This document shows positions 23,421 through 36,700 of a stretch of 64,000 nt of DNA, piece after piece. Within the stretch, counting starts at the first letter, position 1; each line of letters starts with the position of its first letter. Both the position numbers and the translations under genes were made by a program. The notes below the pieces were generated by a model. It had not been told where the DNA came from, ran no database searches, and worked only from the letters and a program-made list of their open reading frames with translations. Origin of the DNA: Macrotis lagotis (Eukaryota > Chordata > Mammalia > Peramelemorphia > Peramelidae); the NCBI RefSeq assembly GCF_037893015.1, contig NC_133660.1, positions 284,987,078 to 285,051,077 on the forward strand. The letters run 5' to 3'.

Positions 23421-26400
23421 GGTGGGTACCTGGCCTGAGCATGTCATGCCACGATGGCCATGATGGACCTGCAGCAGCCAGAGTGGGCCTGCCCTTGAGA
23501 TGCCCTCCCAGAAGACTCGAAATACAATGCTGTAATAAATGGAACTGACATTTACCTTTGGCTTAAACCCACCTCCAGGACTTTGGGGAGCCTTTCTTTC
23601 CTTTCTGGTAGAGGTCCAAGGCCTTATCTTGATCTTCTATTATTTCGCTTTCCTTTTTTGCACTTTAATAGGGATGGGGGGAAGCTGGAGGGGCGAAGGA
23701 AAAGTCCTTTTTGTACCATAGAGTGCCTTTTTGATCTGGACTCGGGCTAGCCATGGACATGATGGGGAGGATGGAGTACTGAGGGAAGGAATGGGCAGTT
23801 TGTGTTGCCACATGCCACCTTTGGGAGCTCTCACCCTGCTCACAAAAGACCCCAGTACTGAAGATTTCTCTCTGAGAAGAGTTTGAAAGTTGGCTCCTTG
23901 TGATGCTGTAGACTCCTATGGGCGTTTGCCTCATGGGTCATAAGGAGGCTCCAGAATGTAGGACCCCCTCCCCATGGGACCAGATGCAACATCTTTGGGG
24001 ATGGGGTAGCAGGAATTCTGGCTCATGACTCTTCAACCTTACTTGTTTTCACCATTAGCACCCATTAGCCTAGGATGTCAGAGGGAATAATGTGGGCCAG
24101 CAGATGAAAAAATGAACAGACTCCAAATCAAGAAATAAACTGAGTGACCCCTGATAAGTCACTTGATCTTGTGCCTTGGTCAAATTAAGTGTGTCTTATG
24201 TATTCTAAATATGAACTTTAGTTTTAAATTTTAAATTTTATTTTAAAACCACCTTGTTCTCATAGAAACTGCATCAGAGCAGACCTTTCTGGAGGACCAA
24301 GGGGAAACTTCCAAGTAAACCTGCCTTCCTTCCACAGTGCCTTGGTGGTTAGAGGCTCAGCAGGAATTCATTACATGGTTCTGTGGGACCAGACAAGCAG
24401 CTGCCACCATTCCTCTTGTGCCCCCCTTTCCCTTCTTGCCCTCTGAGGCCTCTGGATTAGGGTAATTAAGGGGGGCCAGTGCCTTGGACTTGGAGAGCAG
24501 GAAGTCCCAGCCAGCATGAGCTAAGCATCCTGTCTTGTGAATATGATGGAGAATCCTTTGGGTCTGGTCAGGTGGCTATTTTTCTACTTCATTGTGCCAG
24601 ATTTTAAAGTGTTTTGTTTTCCTTGAGAGGAGGGGCCTCTGGGTACTTAGACCTACATACATCTCCATATGAGTTTTAAGTTTCCAAAATAAATCAGTGT
24701 TGCATTTTGGGAAGCTTGGATAAACCAGGTAACTGTTTTATTCATCTTATCCATGTTAAGACTTACAAATGTCTTAAATGCAGGCAGATGGAGTCTCTGG
24801 TCACACAGTTTTCCTGTCTGGATTTCTCCATCCTGTCTCTCAGGGTTTTGTATTTTCCTCTGACCAGGATTAGTTCCAAGTATATTTTCTTACAAGTAAT
24901 ATTTTCTTTCTTCCAAAATCAAATGTGGTAACCAGCACATGTATAGTGCTTCATAAATGGTAGCTTTTACTGTTCTCGCACACTGGCTCACCATCTTGCA
25001 GGTACTTAAGTTTGTACGTTTGGATTCAGGCTGCATGCCAGCTAGCTTTCAGAATTTGTCTCCCGGCCTTGTCAGGGTTTGCAAACTTCTTTGAATGAAG
25101 GGACTTAAAGCGGGTGGTTTCTAAAATGTGGTTGCATTTCCCAGGAACCCCTCATTGGAGTAACTTCCCTTCTGTAGTTTGATAGAATTGGAGAGCAGTT
25201 TCCTCCTCAATGTTTAAAATCAGCCTGGTGGTTTCCTGCTCCCTTGGCCAAAGACCTGAGGTACTCTGGTGAATGGAGGGTCTCCAGTACCCTTGGTGTT
25301 TGGTATAGTGTGTGATGCAGCAGAACCCCAAGAAGTCATCATGTATTGAGCATTTAAGGGTGATCAGGTCTCAGGCTTCCACTTGGTGCTCAGCCTTTAA
25401 CTTGTGGGGTCTCTTTCTTAACTTGACTAACTTGGGCAGAGTGTGTGTAATCTAGGATGAGGTGGACTCATAATTTTATATTTGATATTTTTGCATTCTC
25501 CTAGCTGGAAGTGGAGAGTGGTAGTGGGGTTTCTAATGAGGTTGGCCTACACGAAGCTACTCCTGACCAAGTTTCTGACCAAGTCAGAAACAGAAAGCCT
25601 CCATGTTCAAGGTTCAGGCCTGTGCTTGCCCCCTGTGCATTTCTTTCAGTGCAATCCCTTGGTAAGTTAGAAAGCACAAATGGCAAATTCTCAGTGTCTG
25701 GAGCCAGAATCCATCTTTCCTAGATGGTTTTCCTTGACACTGATGTGGCATAGGAAGTTTTACTGGACCCAGGGTCCCTAGGACTGCTACTCAAGATCAT
25801 GCCTTGAGAACTGGGACCTTTTTTAATCAAAAAGTGGATGGCTTTGTTTGTGCCTTGGACTGGGGATATTATGAACTAGTTTGCACAGTGTAAGATTACC
25901 TAGGTTTGCTTGCTTCTGTCTCCTTTTTTCTTTCTATATTCACAGAAAATAAACTGCTCTTAGCAAACAAAACCAGCAAAAATTAAAACCTGCCCCATCC
26001 TGGTTGTCTTGTCTTTTTTTTGGCAGGCCCTGCTTAGGGCTTGGCTATGTGGTGAACTTAAGAGAATGGTCCCCTGAAGAGAGGCTGGCATGGCCAGGTT
26101 TGTTTTCTCTTGGAGACCTACATATTACAAATATCCAAATAGGTGACGATTTAGGCAAGAAGCAAGCTTGGATTTCAAAGTGGTTTTTAAAGACTCTTTG
26201 AATTCATGTAGTTTGTAGCACATCTAACACTCTGAGATTCCATTATCTGCTGGCAGAAAAATAGCAACTTGGTTAAGCCAAAAAGGAGCACAGAGCTTTG
26301 GTTCTTGAGGGAATCTTCAGTTAAGGGGGTGGCTGCTGCCCTCAGATCCTGGCTTCACAAAGGAAGAGGCCCCACTTCTTCTCCCCCACATTCCCACAAG

Positions 26401-27330
26401 GTCATTCACAGAAGCTCATTATGAAATAGAAGCTTTTGTTTGACCGTCAAAGTAATCTAATAAATAAGATGATGGGGGCAATTGGGAACCAAGAGTAGGG
26501 TAAACTATTCCAATTAGCTCTTGTCTGTGGGCAAGTCTGAGACCTTGGATACTAAGAGGGGTCTTGGGACCAAATATAATTAGTTGATGACCAGAGTTTG
26601 TTCCTAGTAGGATGGATGGTGGTGGTCCAGGAAATGTGGACTCCCAGGGTGCCATGGGCTGGACTGAAAGGAATTCATGGGGCCTTGTGTCCTGTGCCCT
26701 GTGTCCTCTGACTGGGAAGTTGGTCAAATCAACTTGGGTCACCATTTGGTTTTTTTTTTTTTTTGGTGTGTTTTTTAATTTAGAAAAGAAGCCTCTTAGT
26801 CCAATTGCTCCAATAATGAAAATATTCTTATAGGCCCCAAATAGAAATTATGGGCTAGGTAGGGGTGTGATTTGATGTCCTGGCTTGGTAAGTGATTCCT
26901 GGGAGCTGGATTGCTGGCCAAGTAGCTCTGAGGGTAGCAAAACTTGGACAAAAATTTCCTTTTTCGATTAAGATTTCTGTTTTATTGTCCATGTGGGAAT
27001 TCCATGTGCCAAAGCAAAGAATGTGCTTCATCTGATACCCAAAGATTTCCAGTTTAGGGACTGGTCAGGCCATGGGCACCCATCAGCACTCAGGGGTTTC
27101 TGTCCAGAGCTCTGTTGTTTGTATTGGGGAGCCCCTCAAGTGTTCTACTTTGGTCAAGCACAGACTCCCACCCATCTGTTTTTTAGTTTGTTAGCCCAGA
27201 AAAGTGCAATCAGATGAGAGTGTATCCATCCATCTATCCATACCTGGGCTCTTAACAAAAGCATGCATGTCTCTGTATCACATACACCAAGAGTTGTGAG
27301 ATTATGTAATGGAATAAAGACCACAACCTG
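23421..27330 (+). other. ATL3: Probable ATL3 3' UTR and downstream region
   Basis: No coding exon is seen here. AATAAA signals lie at 23534, 24688, 25948 and 27313. The first is only about 115 bases past the stop; the last is followed by a T/G-rich stretch suited to cleavage. Which are used cannot be read from sequence. The region is low in SINEs compared with its surroundings, as a long 3' UTR would be. A MIR-like fragment sits near 27,395-27,520 just beyond. Confidence 0.45.
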
Positions 27331-29800
27331 TTTTCATCTGTATTCTGCCTTTTCTTCACTTTTGGAGACTCCTCAAAGAAACTGGACCTTGGAGGGTGGT
27401 GCTAGAGCTTAAGGACCAGTGTCCTGGGGTCTGGCTTACTCAGGTGAAATAGGCCTCTGTTTCCTCCTCTGTAAAATCTAAGGCTTGGATCTTGGGTTTC
27501 TTAGGTCCTTTCTATCTCTAAGGAATCTTGGAAGACATGCCCTTTCCTCCCTACTTGGCAAGAGGTCTCCAGAAGTGTGCCTGATGAAAAGGGCCAATTG
27601 CTGGGTATGCCTTCATCTTTTGTCCCTGGCTGGCAGAAATCCTGGGGCTGCCTTGTCCTATACTTACCTGCCTGTAGGAAGAGCCCTAGAGAGCAGACAA
27701 GTACCCCGAGGGGTTTAGCCACCCACAGATGTTTTGGGTATCTTTGAAGGCACTTGCTCTAGGAAGACTCAGGACAGGAGGAGGAATAAGGTGAGGTGCA
27801 GAAGAATCAGGGGTGTCTGCTTTGAATTCCTCTGAGCAAAACCCCTTTCTCTGGGCCTCAGTTTACTCCTGTGTGAAGTAGCAGGACTAGATGAGCTCCA
27901 CTCTTCTCATGCCTACATTTCTGGGCTGTTTCCAGCTCTGAGGTGTTAGGATTTGTGATATCTCTAAAGAACAGAGGTCATTTCTCTGCTGCTCCAGAAG
28001 CTTCTATGGCTCTATTCTGAAATACCAACTCTGGTCCTGCATTTAAGAGCCTTTAGAACTTGATTCCGACCCATCTCAGACATTACGTTTGTGCCACACT
28101 GGACTATTGGCTATTCCCAGAACATGACATTTCCTACCCACCCTCAGGTCTTTGTGGAGGCTGGGTTGGGCCTCCCTCCAAGCCCAGTGTTCTATCCACG
28201 GGACATCCTGGCTACCTGAGTGATGGGTCTTAGACACAGAATTGACCTTCAGTGCTGAGGTGGGGGAGTTATGGTCTTTGTAGTGAAGAAGAGCCTTGTT
28301 CTGCCTTCTGTTGACAGAATGAAGCATACTTGAAGATATCTAACTCCACCTCAGCTTTTCTCCAGGCTCCTGATCCTTAGATTCTCATTTGTAGGAAGAG
28401 ACTTGGGCTGCACCTTTGTGGTTACCTTGTACTCTACAAATGAAACCAGGAGTAGGGAAGGTGTGTCATCCAAGGTCACACAGGTATCAAGTAGCCGAGC
28501 TGGAATTTATCCCAGATCCCAATTCCAAATCCAGTATTTTCACTCTGAAAAGATCCCAAGAAGACTAGAAAATTGAGCCAAATCTTTGATGATACCAATT
28601 AGGAGTAAATATAACATTTTTCACTTGGGTTCAAAAATATCAAATTCCCAAGTGAAAGAAGAGGGAATTGTGGTTAGCCAAGTTTCTTGAAAAAGATCCA
28701 GGGCTCATAAGTGGCCTGTAAATTCCATATGAGTTCATAGTTTGAAAAGATAAGACAGCCAAGGAAGCTCATATAATGTTAGGTTGCTTTAAGTGAGTCC
28801 TAGACTGGGAGTTGGGAAGAATGGGACTGTTTGAATTCCACTGGATCATCTATTTTGATAAGGGCCCATTTGGAGTCCGGTCTTCTGGGAAGCCCATCCA
28901 ACTACAGATTGTCCAGAGGAGGGCACTGAGGATGTGATGGGCCTTGGGATCTCCCCAGGGAAGAGCAGTTGGGATCTACAACTTGACCTAGGGATTACAT
29001 GTTTATATTTGTGGTCAGGAAGATGTGAATTCAAATCCTCCCACACTATGTGACCTTGGGCAGGTTATTTTTAACTATTCTGAGCTTAAGCTTCCCCTAT
29101 AAAATAGCAATGATAATGCCTATTGCTCTTAAATCACAGAGTTGTGCTGATCTGATGAGATCCCATCTGTGAATCATGTTATTTAATGCCAGGACAAGTC
29201 ACTCCCACTCCTGGGCCTCAGTTTCCTCATCTGTAAAATATGGAGCCTGGCAAGTCCCTTTGAGGTTCTAGGCCTATGTATGACCCCATGGTCATCCTTG
29301 CCAGGATCTGGGCACAGCCAACCTGGGAAAGAGACAGCTCAGGAGCACCAGTGAAGACTCAAGATCTGAAAAGGCTGCCACAGATGTGGGGGTACCACAC
29401 GTGCTTGGATTGTCCCCAAAGGCAGAATTAGGAACAATTTGGGGTGCCTTGTGTAGCCTGGATATCAGGGTGGGGGGAGGACCTCTTTTTCTGGGAGATC
29501 TGCCCAACAGCAGAAAGGGCTGCCTCAGTAGGTGATGAGCTCTCCATCCCCAGAGGTCATCAAGTCAAGACCAGATGACCTCTCACCAAGGGTGTTCCAT
29601 AGGAAGCTTTGCAAGGTTGGAAATAAAGGTGGGTGGGTGGTTGGGACTTCAGCAGAGCTGAGAGTCACTGAGGAGTCCAGGACAGTCATCAGTACAGAAC
29701 TTTGCCAGGTTGCTCAGCTGAGGTTCTGGGCAGTAGTGTTGTCCAGACATCATGTGACTGTGCGAGCCCAGAGCCAACCCCACCCAGGGTCTGGTTCCAG
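27331..29800 (+). other. Intergenic between ATL3 and PLAAT3
   Basis: No gene. Old MIR-like pieces at about 27,395-27,520, 28,400-28,520 and 28,985-29,150; the last two are also in copy B, so they predate the duplication. Confidence 0.55.
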
Positions 29801-29819
29801 AAGATGGCAGTTGCAGCCC

Positions 29820-29972
29820 CAGAGCTAACCGGGAAGTTTCCAAGCCAGGCTAACTCTCCCCAAGCTGAAGAGCCTTTCCTGGGCCAGAGGTGGGGTCCCC
29901 CTGGTCCCCTGGCCCTTCTTTCTCTACCCCAGAACCCTGGAGCCTGCCTGCACCGCACCAGCTGGCAGTGAG
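29820..29972 (+). promoter_or_regulatory. Candidate 5' noncoding exon end of PLAAT3
   Basis: A perfect donor, GAG|GTGAGT, follows 29972. It lies about 700 bases before the start-codon exon, where PLAAT3 genes have noncoding first exons. Copy B keeps GTGAGT at the matching place. Inverted and forward CCAAT motifs occur near 30,460-30,500. Weak evidence: donor match and position only. Confidence 0.25.
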
Positions 29973-30683
29973 GTGAGTTTCCTTTTAGTTTCTAAGCTCT
30001 GGGGCGGAGTCAGGGTGACCTCACCCACAGCTGCGGGCTGGGGCCTCTCCGACAGATCTCCTGCCTCCAGATGACTTTCTGTCTGATAGAGTCATTTCTG
30101 CCGGTCCTGGATTATCAGTTGGAGCCCAGGAAACACAGGTGCGATGGCTAAAATGGGATGGACTGGGTGTGCGAGGGATTGATCTTTGAATTGGAACAAG
30201 TCAGGGGAGGGGTAGGAGAGGGCACCTGTGGCCTCACTCCCTACCACCCAATAGGGTCCAGCCCCCACAGAGGGCGGTGACCAGTTAGTTCCTTGCTCCT
30301 ACTCACCTGCTGGGGGGGGGAGAGGTCCTTGTCCAGAGGGTACTTTCTGGTGACGTATGGACGTCAGCAGGTTCCCATTAGCCCTGGCAGCTGCTAGCAG
30401 CATGTTCCCACCCAGTCCTTCAGCCAGCCAAGCTCCTCTCTTTTTAGTGATTCATCCAGGTCCAATCAAAGAGTAAGGATCGCTCTGCTCCTTGCCCAAT
30501 GGGAGTAGGAAGGGGAGGGATGAAGAACAGTTGCCCTTAAACAGGATTCACTGGAAAGCCTTGAGCCTCCCCAAGTGGAGATCAACAGAGTCCACTCATC
30601 AGCCTGCAGAGCCCATTTACCATCACTTCCTCCTGTTCTGGCTTCTTATTATCAACACGAGATTCTTGCCATTTCTGCTTTAG

Positions 30684-30749
30684 CAGTAACAGCCAAGGAG
30701 GTGCCACCTGGACCCTGAGGATTCTGACCTGCAGAGGGCAGAGATGCAG
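30684..30749 (+). CDS. PLAAT3: PLAAT3 exon with the start codon
   Basis: Acceptor TTCTGCTTTAG before 30684; ATGCAG at 30744-30749 is followed by donor GTAGGG. Only two codons are translated; the rest is 5' UTR. Joined to exon 2 it reads Met-Gln-Pro-Glu-Pro-Lys-Pro. The start is chosen because it is in frame and the matching exon exists in copy B. Confidence 0.75.
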
Positions 30750-33700
30750 GTAGGGACTTGGCAAATATTTCTAAGAACTATGGATTTGTGCTTGGAACTT
30801 TTAGGTTCCAAGGATGTGGATTAAGGGGAGAGGGGCTCAGGACAAGATGCTCTTCAGGGTCCTCTGGCCCCATTGTGAGAACAAGACCAGGCGGGCACTC
30901 ATGGGTGGCTTCCCAACAAGACAAAGAATCTGTCTACTATTCAAAGGAAGTATCGGGAATTCAATTGTGGGGTGGTTTGGAGGACAAAGGGGGTATAGAA
31001 ACTGGACAAAGGCAGTGCTAGCAGAGAGACAGAACTTTCCTTTAGGAAGAACACAGAATGAGTGTTCAGCTGCCAGAACTAGGTCCTGGCTTCGGTGGAT
31101 TGCTTGGTTCAGGAGATATGAGCCTCAGCCCAAATGTCCTGGGGTCCATTTTGGATTGAAATGGTAACTTATTTGTAAGCAGAACTTCAAAACCTTTTAG
31201 ATTTCAGTTTCACCTTTCCTCAGGACTAAGAGAGATGGTAATTTTAGTTTGAAAAGAAATCCCTTCATTTTCATAAATACAAGACAGGATATGAGTTGAG
31301 GGGTGTTAGTGAAACTTCAAATAGAATGTCAGAGATAGGGATGTCTTGGAGCATGAATTAGGGGGTTTTGGAACAGGATTTAAAAGGTGGGGGGTCTTGG
31401 AGCTTGGGATGTCTGAGTTGAGGGGTTTGGAGCACAGGATATCAAACATGGGGGTCGTAGAGCACAGGATGTCAGAGTTGGGGGAGTCTTATGGCAAAAG
31501 ATGTCAGAATTGGGGATCTTAGAGTACAGGATGTAAAAGGTGAGGGACTTATGGCATGGGATATCAGAGTTGGGGGTGTGTCTTAGAGCACAGGATGTAA
31601 AAGGCCAGGTCTTCATGGGATATCAGAATGGGGCTGTCAGAGCAGAGGTGGGGTTCTTCAAGTACAAGATGTCAGAGATATAGGGTCTTTAGTCCTGTTT
31701 GATCCCAAAGGAGAGTGGCACAGGATGTCAGAGGTGGGGAAGATCTTGATCCTCAGGATGTCAGAACTTCCACCATGACCATGGTCTCTGATGCTATAAA
31801 GAAGGAAGGGATGGAATATTTTCTCATCTATTCCTCCCATTCTCTAGATTTGTGAGGGTGAGATCCTATAGAGTCCTTCATGGCATAAATGATACCAGCT
31901 CTGAATTTATAATAATAATGTTTGTCTGGCTCAGTGGATCGAGTACTGGCCCTGGAGTCAGGAGGACTGTCAACTCACTCAAATCCAGCCTCAGACACTT
32001 CATAATTACCTAGCTGTGTGATCTTGGGCAAGTCACTTAACCCCACTGCCTTAACCCCACGAAGAAAAAATGTTTGTCTTTCATTCTCGAAGAAAACCAC
32101 ATCAAGGAAGTGATGCCATGACAAGCACATGAATTGAATTGGAGTGAGGGGGCTGGGATAAGTCACCAGTCTCACTTTCTCCTCCAGAGCCATCTGGGTC
32201 CAGGGGCCAGACAAGAATCAGGATGACTGGAGATGGCCCTGGATGTGAGGCAATCAGGGTGAAGTAACTTTGCCCAAGGTCTCACAGCTAGTAAGTGGCA
32301 AGTGTCTGAGACTGGATTTGAACTCCCATCCTAATTCCAAGGCCAGTGTTCTATCCACTGTGCCACCTAACTACTCTCCCAGAGTTTACTGTCTAATTAA
32401 TTGAGATTATTGAGAAATTCATTAATTGATTACTGTCAAATCAATTGAGAATAGCTGATCACTTCCATCAAGAGGTAATATATAGGACAAGGATGACTGG
32501 TACTGGGGAGGTTTCTGCCAGTCTTCTGGAGATAAAGCTCCCCTGCAGCTGTGGAAGCAGTCAGAGGGGGAGGAGGTAGGGTGCTGCAGAGGACCTCATC
32601 AAAAAAGTGGAGTTGACTATGGACTGTGGGCTCCCTGACCAAACAGATCAGGATGTACCATCCTGAGGAATGTCACATTTAGAGACACATTCCTCTGATT
32701 TAAGATTTTGTGACCCTGATAAGGAAATTCCTGAGAAAGGAGTGAACATTTAAGCCATCATTAGTTATTATACTCTATTAAGAATTGGTTGGGTTTTTTT
32801 TATTTTATTTTTTTAGGTTTTTGCAAGGCAAATGGGGTTAAGTAGCTTGCCCAAGGCCACACAGCTAGGTCATTATTAAGTGTCTGATGTCAGATTTGAA
32901 CTCTGGTACTCCTGACTCCAGGTCCAGTGCTCTATCCACTGTGCCACCTAGCTGCCCCTAGAATTAGTTCAATTAGTTTGTTGTGGATTAGTTTATGTCT
33001 TGTATGAATTATAGAGCAGAGGGCATTTTTTTTTTTTGCTTGAGGCAAATGGAGAAAGAAGCCAGTTGAGGGCTTGGGTCATTTTCTGCTTGGCTGGGAT
33101 TGGGCAAGCACTACAACTGAAAAGAGAGTGTAAGGTCAAAGAGAAACTTTTCCTCCTTAGTTTTGCTTGGTAGTGACCAGGAGTGACATTTTATTTCTTT
33201 ATAGTCACTGTGGAGGGCTTTGAAGGCCTGTGCTTGCATTACCATGGTAGTAGGGAAGGGCGATACCCTGTATCTTCTCTGTTTGACTCAGAAACAAGAT
33301 AGGGGAAGGAGAGGACAAGTGAGACACATTCTGGGTAACATTGCTCTCACCTCTGTCTGCCTGCTTTCGTTGTAACCCACAGTACCAAGTGTGGGCACAT
33401 GGTCTGGTTGAAGAATGGGAGGTGACAGATGACAGCGGCCTTGATGTTCAGCTCCAAGGGAGGAGCTGGGAGGACCTGGCACCTGGCCTCTACTCTCAGC
33501 GTTATTGCCCCAAATGATTGATTTATCACCAGCTTTTCTAAATCCTATGACTTCTATCACTGCCCATGTCTAAATTGTCTTTTCACTCCTGGAATGATCA
33601 GAGACAGTTTCTCCAGAAAGCTGGAAGTGGTAAGAATCGAGAAATGAGAGCAAGGAGTTGCCGGCTTTTTCAATCTGTCAATGAGATGGTGATTTTCTGA

Positions 33701-36700
33701 AAGCCTAGGGCAGCCACATTTTCCACTTTAATTCACCTTTTCTCAAATCAGCTCAAAAAAGGCATCATCAGTGAGTCAAAAAGAATTTATTATAGTGTAT
33801 ACTGTGACAAGGAGAAGGCAAAGAACCAAGAAAGGCAAATTAGGGTCTCTGACCTCAAATGGGGGAGACAACATGCAGACAACTTTGTACAAATGAGAGA
33901 GGATAAAGGGGAGACAAGGAAGGAAGGCATTCCCCAAATTATTCTGTTTAATTCAATTTTCTAGCTAGCTGATTAGGCAGAAAGCCTTTCTTGGTTTCAT
34001 CTCTAACTTTTGAAAGCAATCTCTTAGAGAAAGTCTGGGGGGGACAGGACTGGGGTAGGATCTGGCCTCATGATATACTCAAGTCTCATCACTTGTCCAT
34101 TTCTTCCTTGTGTAAGTGGAGGGATTTGGACTGGGTGGCTGAAAGGCTCCTTCCAGATAGGGTCCTGTGACCCCATGACTCCTGTACCTCAGGGCCTTTG
34201 CCCATGCAGAAAGGCTCCATCTCTATGAAGGCCACATTGCCAAGAAGGATAACTCATTGTTTACAAAACATTCTGTCATTTTCAAAACTGTGCCTTGAGT
34301 TCAGTTTTTGTACTTTAGAAGGACAAGAAAAACTCCTGGAATGGGGAGAGGAGAAAGGGTCAAGATATAAGAACTGGGGATATTTAGACAGGAGATTTAA
34401 CACTTAGGGCCAGGATCCTACTGCCTTTAGTTTTTTACATGGTTGCCAGACAGAGGAAGATCAAGAGTCAGAAGGGAACTGGAAGCCATTGAGCTCTCCT
34501 TCCCCATTACAGACAAGATAACTTGGGATTTTTCCAGGGTCACACAGGAAGAATCTGAGGCAAGACTGGAAGTCAGACAACTCCTCAGGGATGGGTTCCC
34601 CAAAGGCTTTGGCTTTTGGTAAACCTTCTCACACTCTGCCTTGATATGTGAATTTCTTCATAAAAGAATCCATTTACAGGTTAACAATGCTCCCCATTTT
34701 ACAGATGATGAAACTATGGCCCAGGGAAGTGATTTGTTCAGGATCATGCATAGGTAGAAAGCTGCTGAGGCAGGGTTTGAACCCAGATCTACTGATTTTA
34801 AAGTCTAGGGACCACTCCATTTACCCATGGCAGCCTTTAAAATACACAGACAGCTGTCCTCCTCTTCTCTCTGTATTTTAACTTCAATACTTGTCAGATG
34901 ATGAGCACCCTGTTCTATCTTAAATCCTTTGGTCTAATACTTCGCCAATGCAACAATCAGAATTCTAAAGTCTTTTAAAGTTGTTTTTCTCAGGGTGGCT
35001 AGGTGGCACAGTGGATAGAGCACCGGCCCGGGAGTCAGGAGGACCTGAGTTCAAATCTGACTTCAGTCATTTAATAATTACCTAGCTGTGTGGCCTTGGG
35101 CAAGCCACTTAACTCCATTGCCTTGCAAAAACCTAAAAAAAAAAGTTGCTTTTCTCTGTAGTGTTATCATTGTAAAAATACTTTTTCTGCTTCTGTTCAC
35201 TTTGTTTTCTATCAGTCCACTGAAGTCTTCCTAATTGTCCATTTTAATTTTTAAAAATATTTTTTATTATTTTAAACATTCTTTCCTTTTTAAATTTTAA
35301 GTTTCGGATTCCCTTCTTCCATTGCTCTCCCACCTACTGAAAAGGCAAAAAATATGCTATGAATTATACACATGAAATCATACAAAACATTTCTGGATTA
35401 TCTATATTGCAAAAAAAAGTGAAAAAATTACGCTTTGATTTGCACTCAAAATCTCAGTCATTTCTCTGACTTTTTCTTCATAGCCCTTTTTTCATCATGA
35501 GTCCTGTGGAACTGTCTTGGATCAATAGCTAAGTCAGTTGATCATCATTACAACATTGCTGTTCCTATGCCTAAAGATTTCCTGGTTCTTTTCACTTCAC
35601 TTTGTATCAGGACATTGTGGTCTTGCCACGTTGGCTTATTTTTTCTGAAACCACTCCCCTTATTTCATTTCTAATAACATTCTATCACAGTTCTATGTCA
35701 CAGCTTGTTCGGTCATTCTCCCATTCTAGAGTATTCCCCCTAATTCACATTTCTTTGCCATCACAAAAGAGTTGTTATTAGTCTTTTTTGTACATGTGGG
35801 TTCCACAACATCTGAACTGTTTCTAGCTATTTGCAGTATTTTCTCCTTGATGTTGGAGCTCTGATATTTGGCTATAATATTCCTAAAAGTTTTCATTTTG
35901 GGATCTCTTTAAGGAGGTTATGGGTAGCTTTCAATTTCTGTTTTATCCTCTGTATCTAAGATATCAAGGCATTTTTTCTTTATAATTTCCTGAAATATGA
36001 TAGGTTCTCTTTTTATTCTGACTTTTAAGTAGTTCAGTAATTTTTAAATTATCTGTCTTGAATCTATTTTCCAGATCAATTGTTATTCCAATATGCTATT
36101 TCATATTTTTTTATTTTTCATTCTTTTGATTGTTTTATTGTTTTGTGATACCTCATGAAATCATTAGCTTCCGTTTGTCTAATTCTAATTTTTAAGAAAT
36201 TTTTTGGTTCAGTGAAATTCTGTATCTCCTTTTACATTTGACCTATTCTACTTTTTTTTATGAAACAATGGGGTTAAGTGATTTGCCTAAGGTTACACAG
36301 CTAGAAAGTATCAAGTGTCTCAGACTGGATCTGGACTCAGGTCTTCCTGAATCCAGGGCAGGTGCTCTATCCTTAGTACCACCTAGCTTCCCCCCATTCT
36401 ACTATTTTTTTTTTGCTAGGCAATGGAGTTAAGTGACTTGCCCAAGGTCACATAGCTAGATAATTATTAAGTGCCTGAAGTCAGATTTGAACTCAGGTCT
36501 CTTTGACTTCAGGGTTGGTGCTCTATCCATTCTACTTTTTTAAGGAGTTCTTTTCTTCAATGAATTTTTGTGCCTTTCTTTTTTAAAACCATGATCTTAC
36601 CAAGATTTATCAGTTTCTTTTTTAAAAATTTTCTTTCAATTACTCTCATTTTCCCCTCAATTTTTCCTCTAAGATTCAACACTTAAAAAAATTTTTTTCC

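Noticed and set aside
31380-31616. Repetitive minus-strand frame (TFYIL/SCALRP-like units)
   Set aside because: Translation of the 30-base minisatellite; unit length divisible by three keeps frames open by chance.
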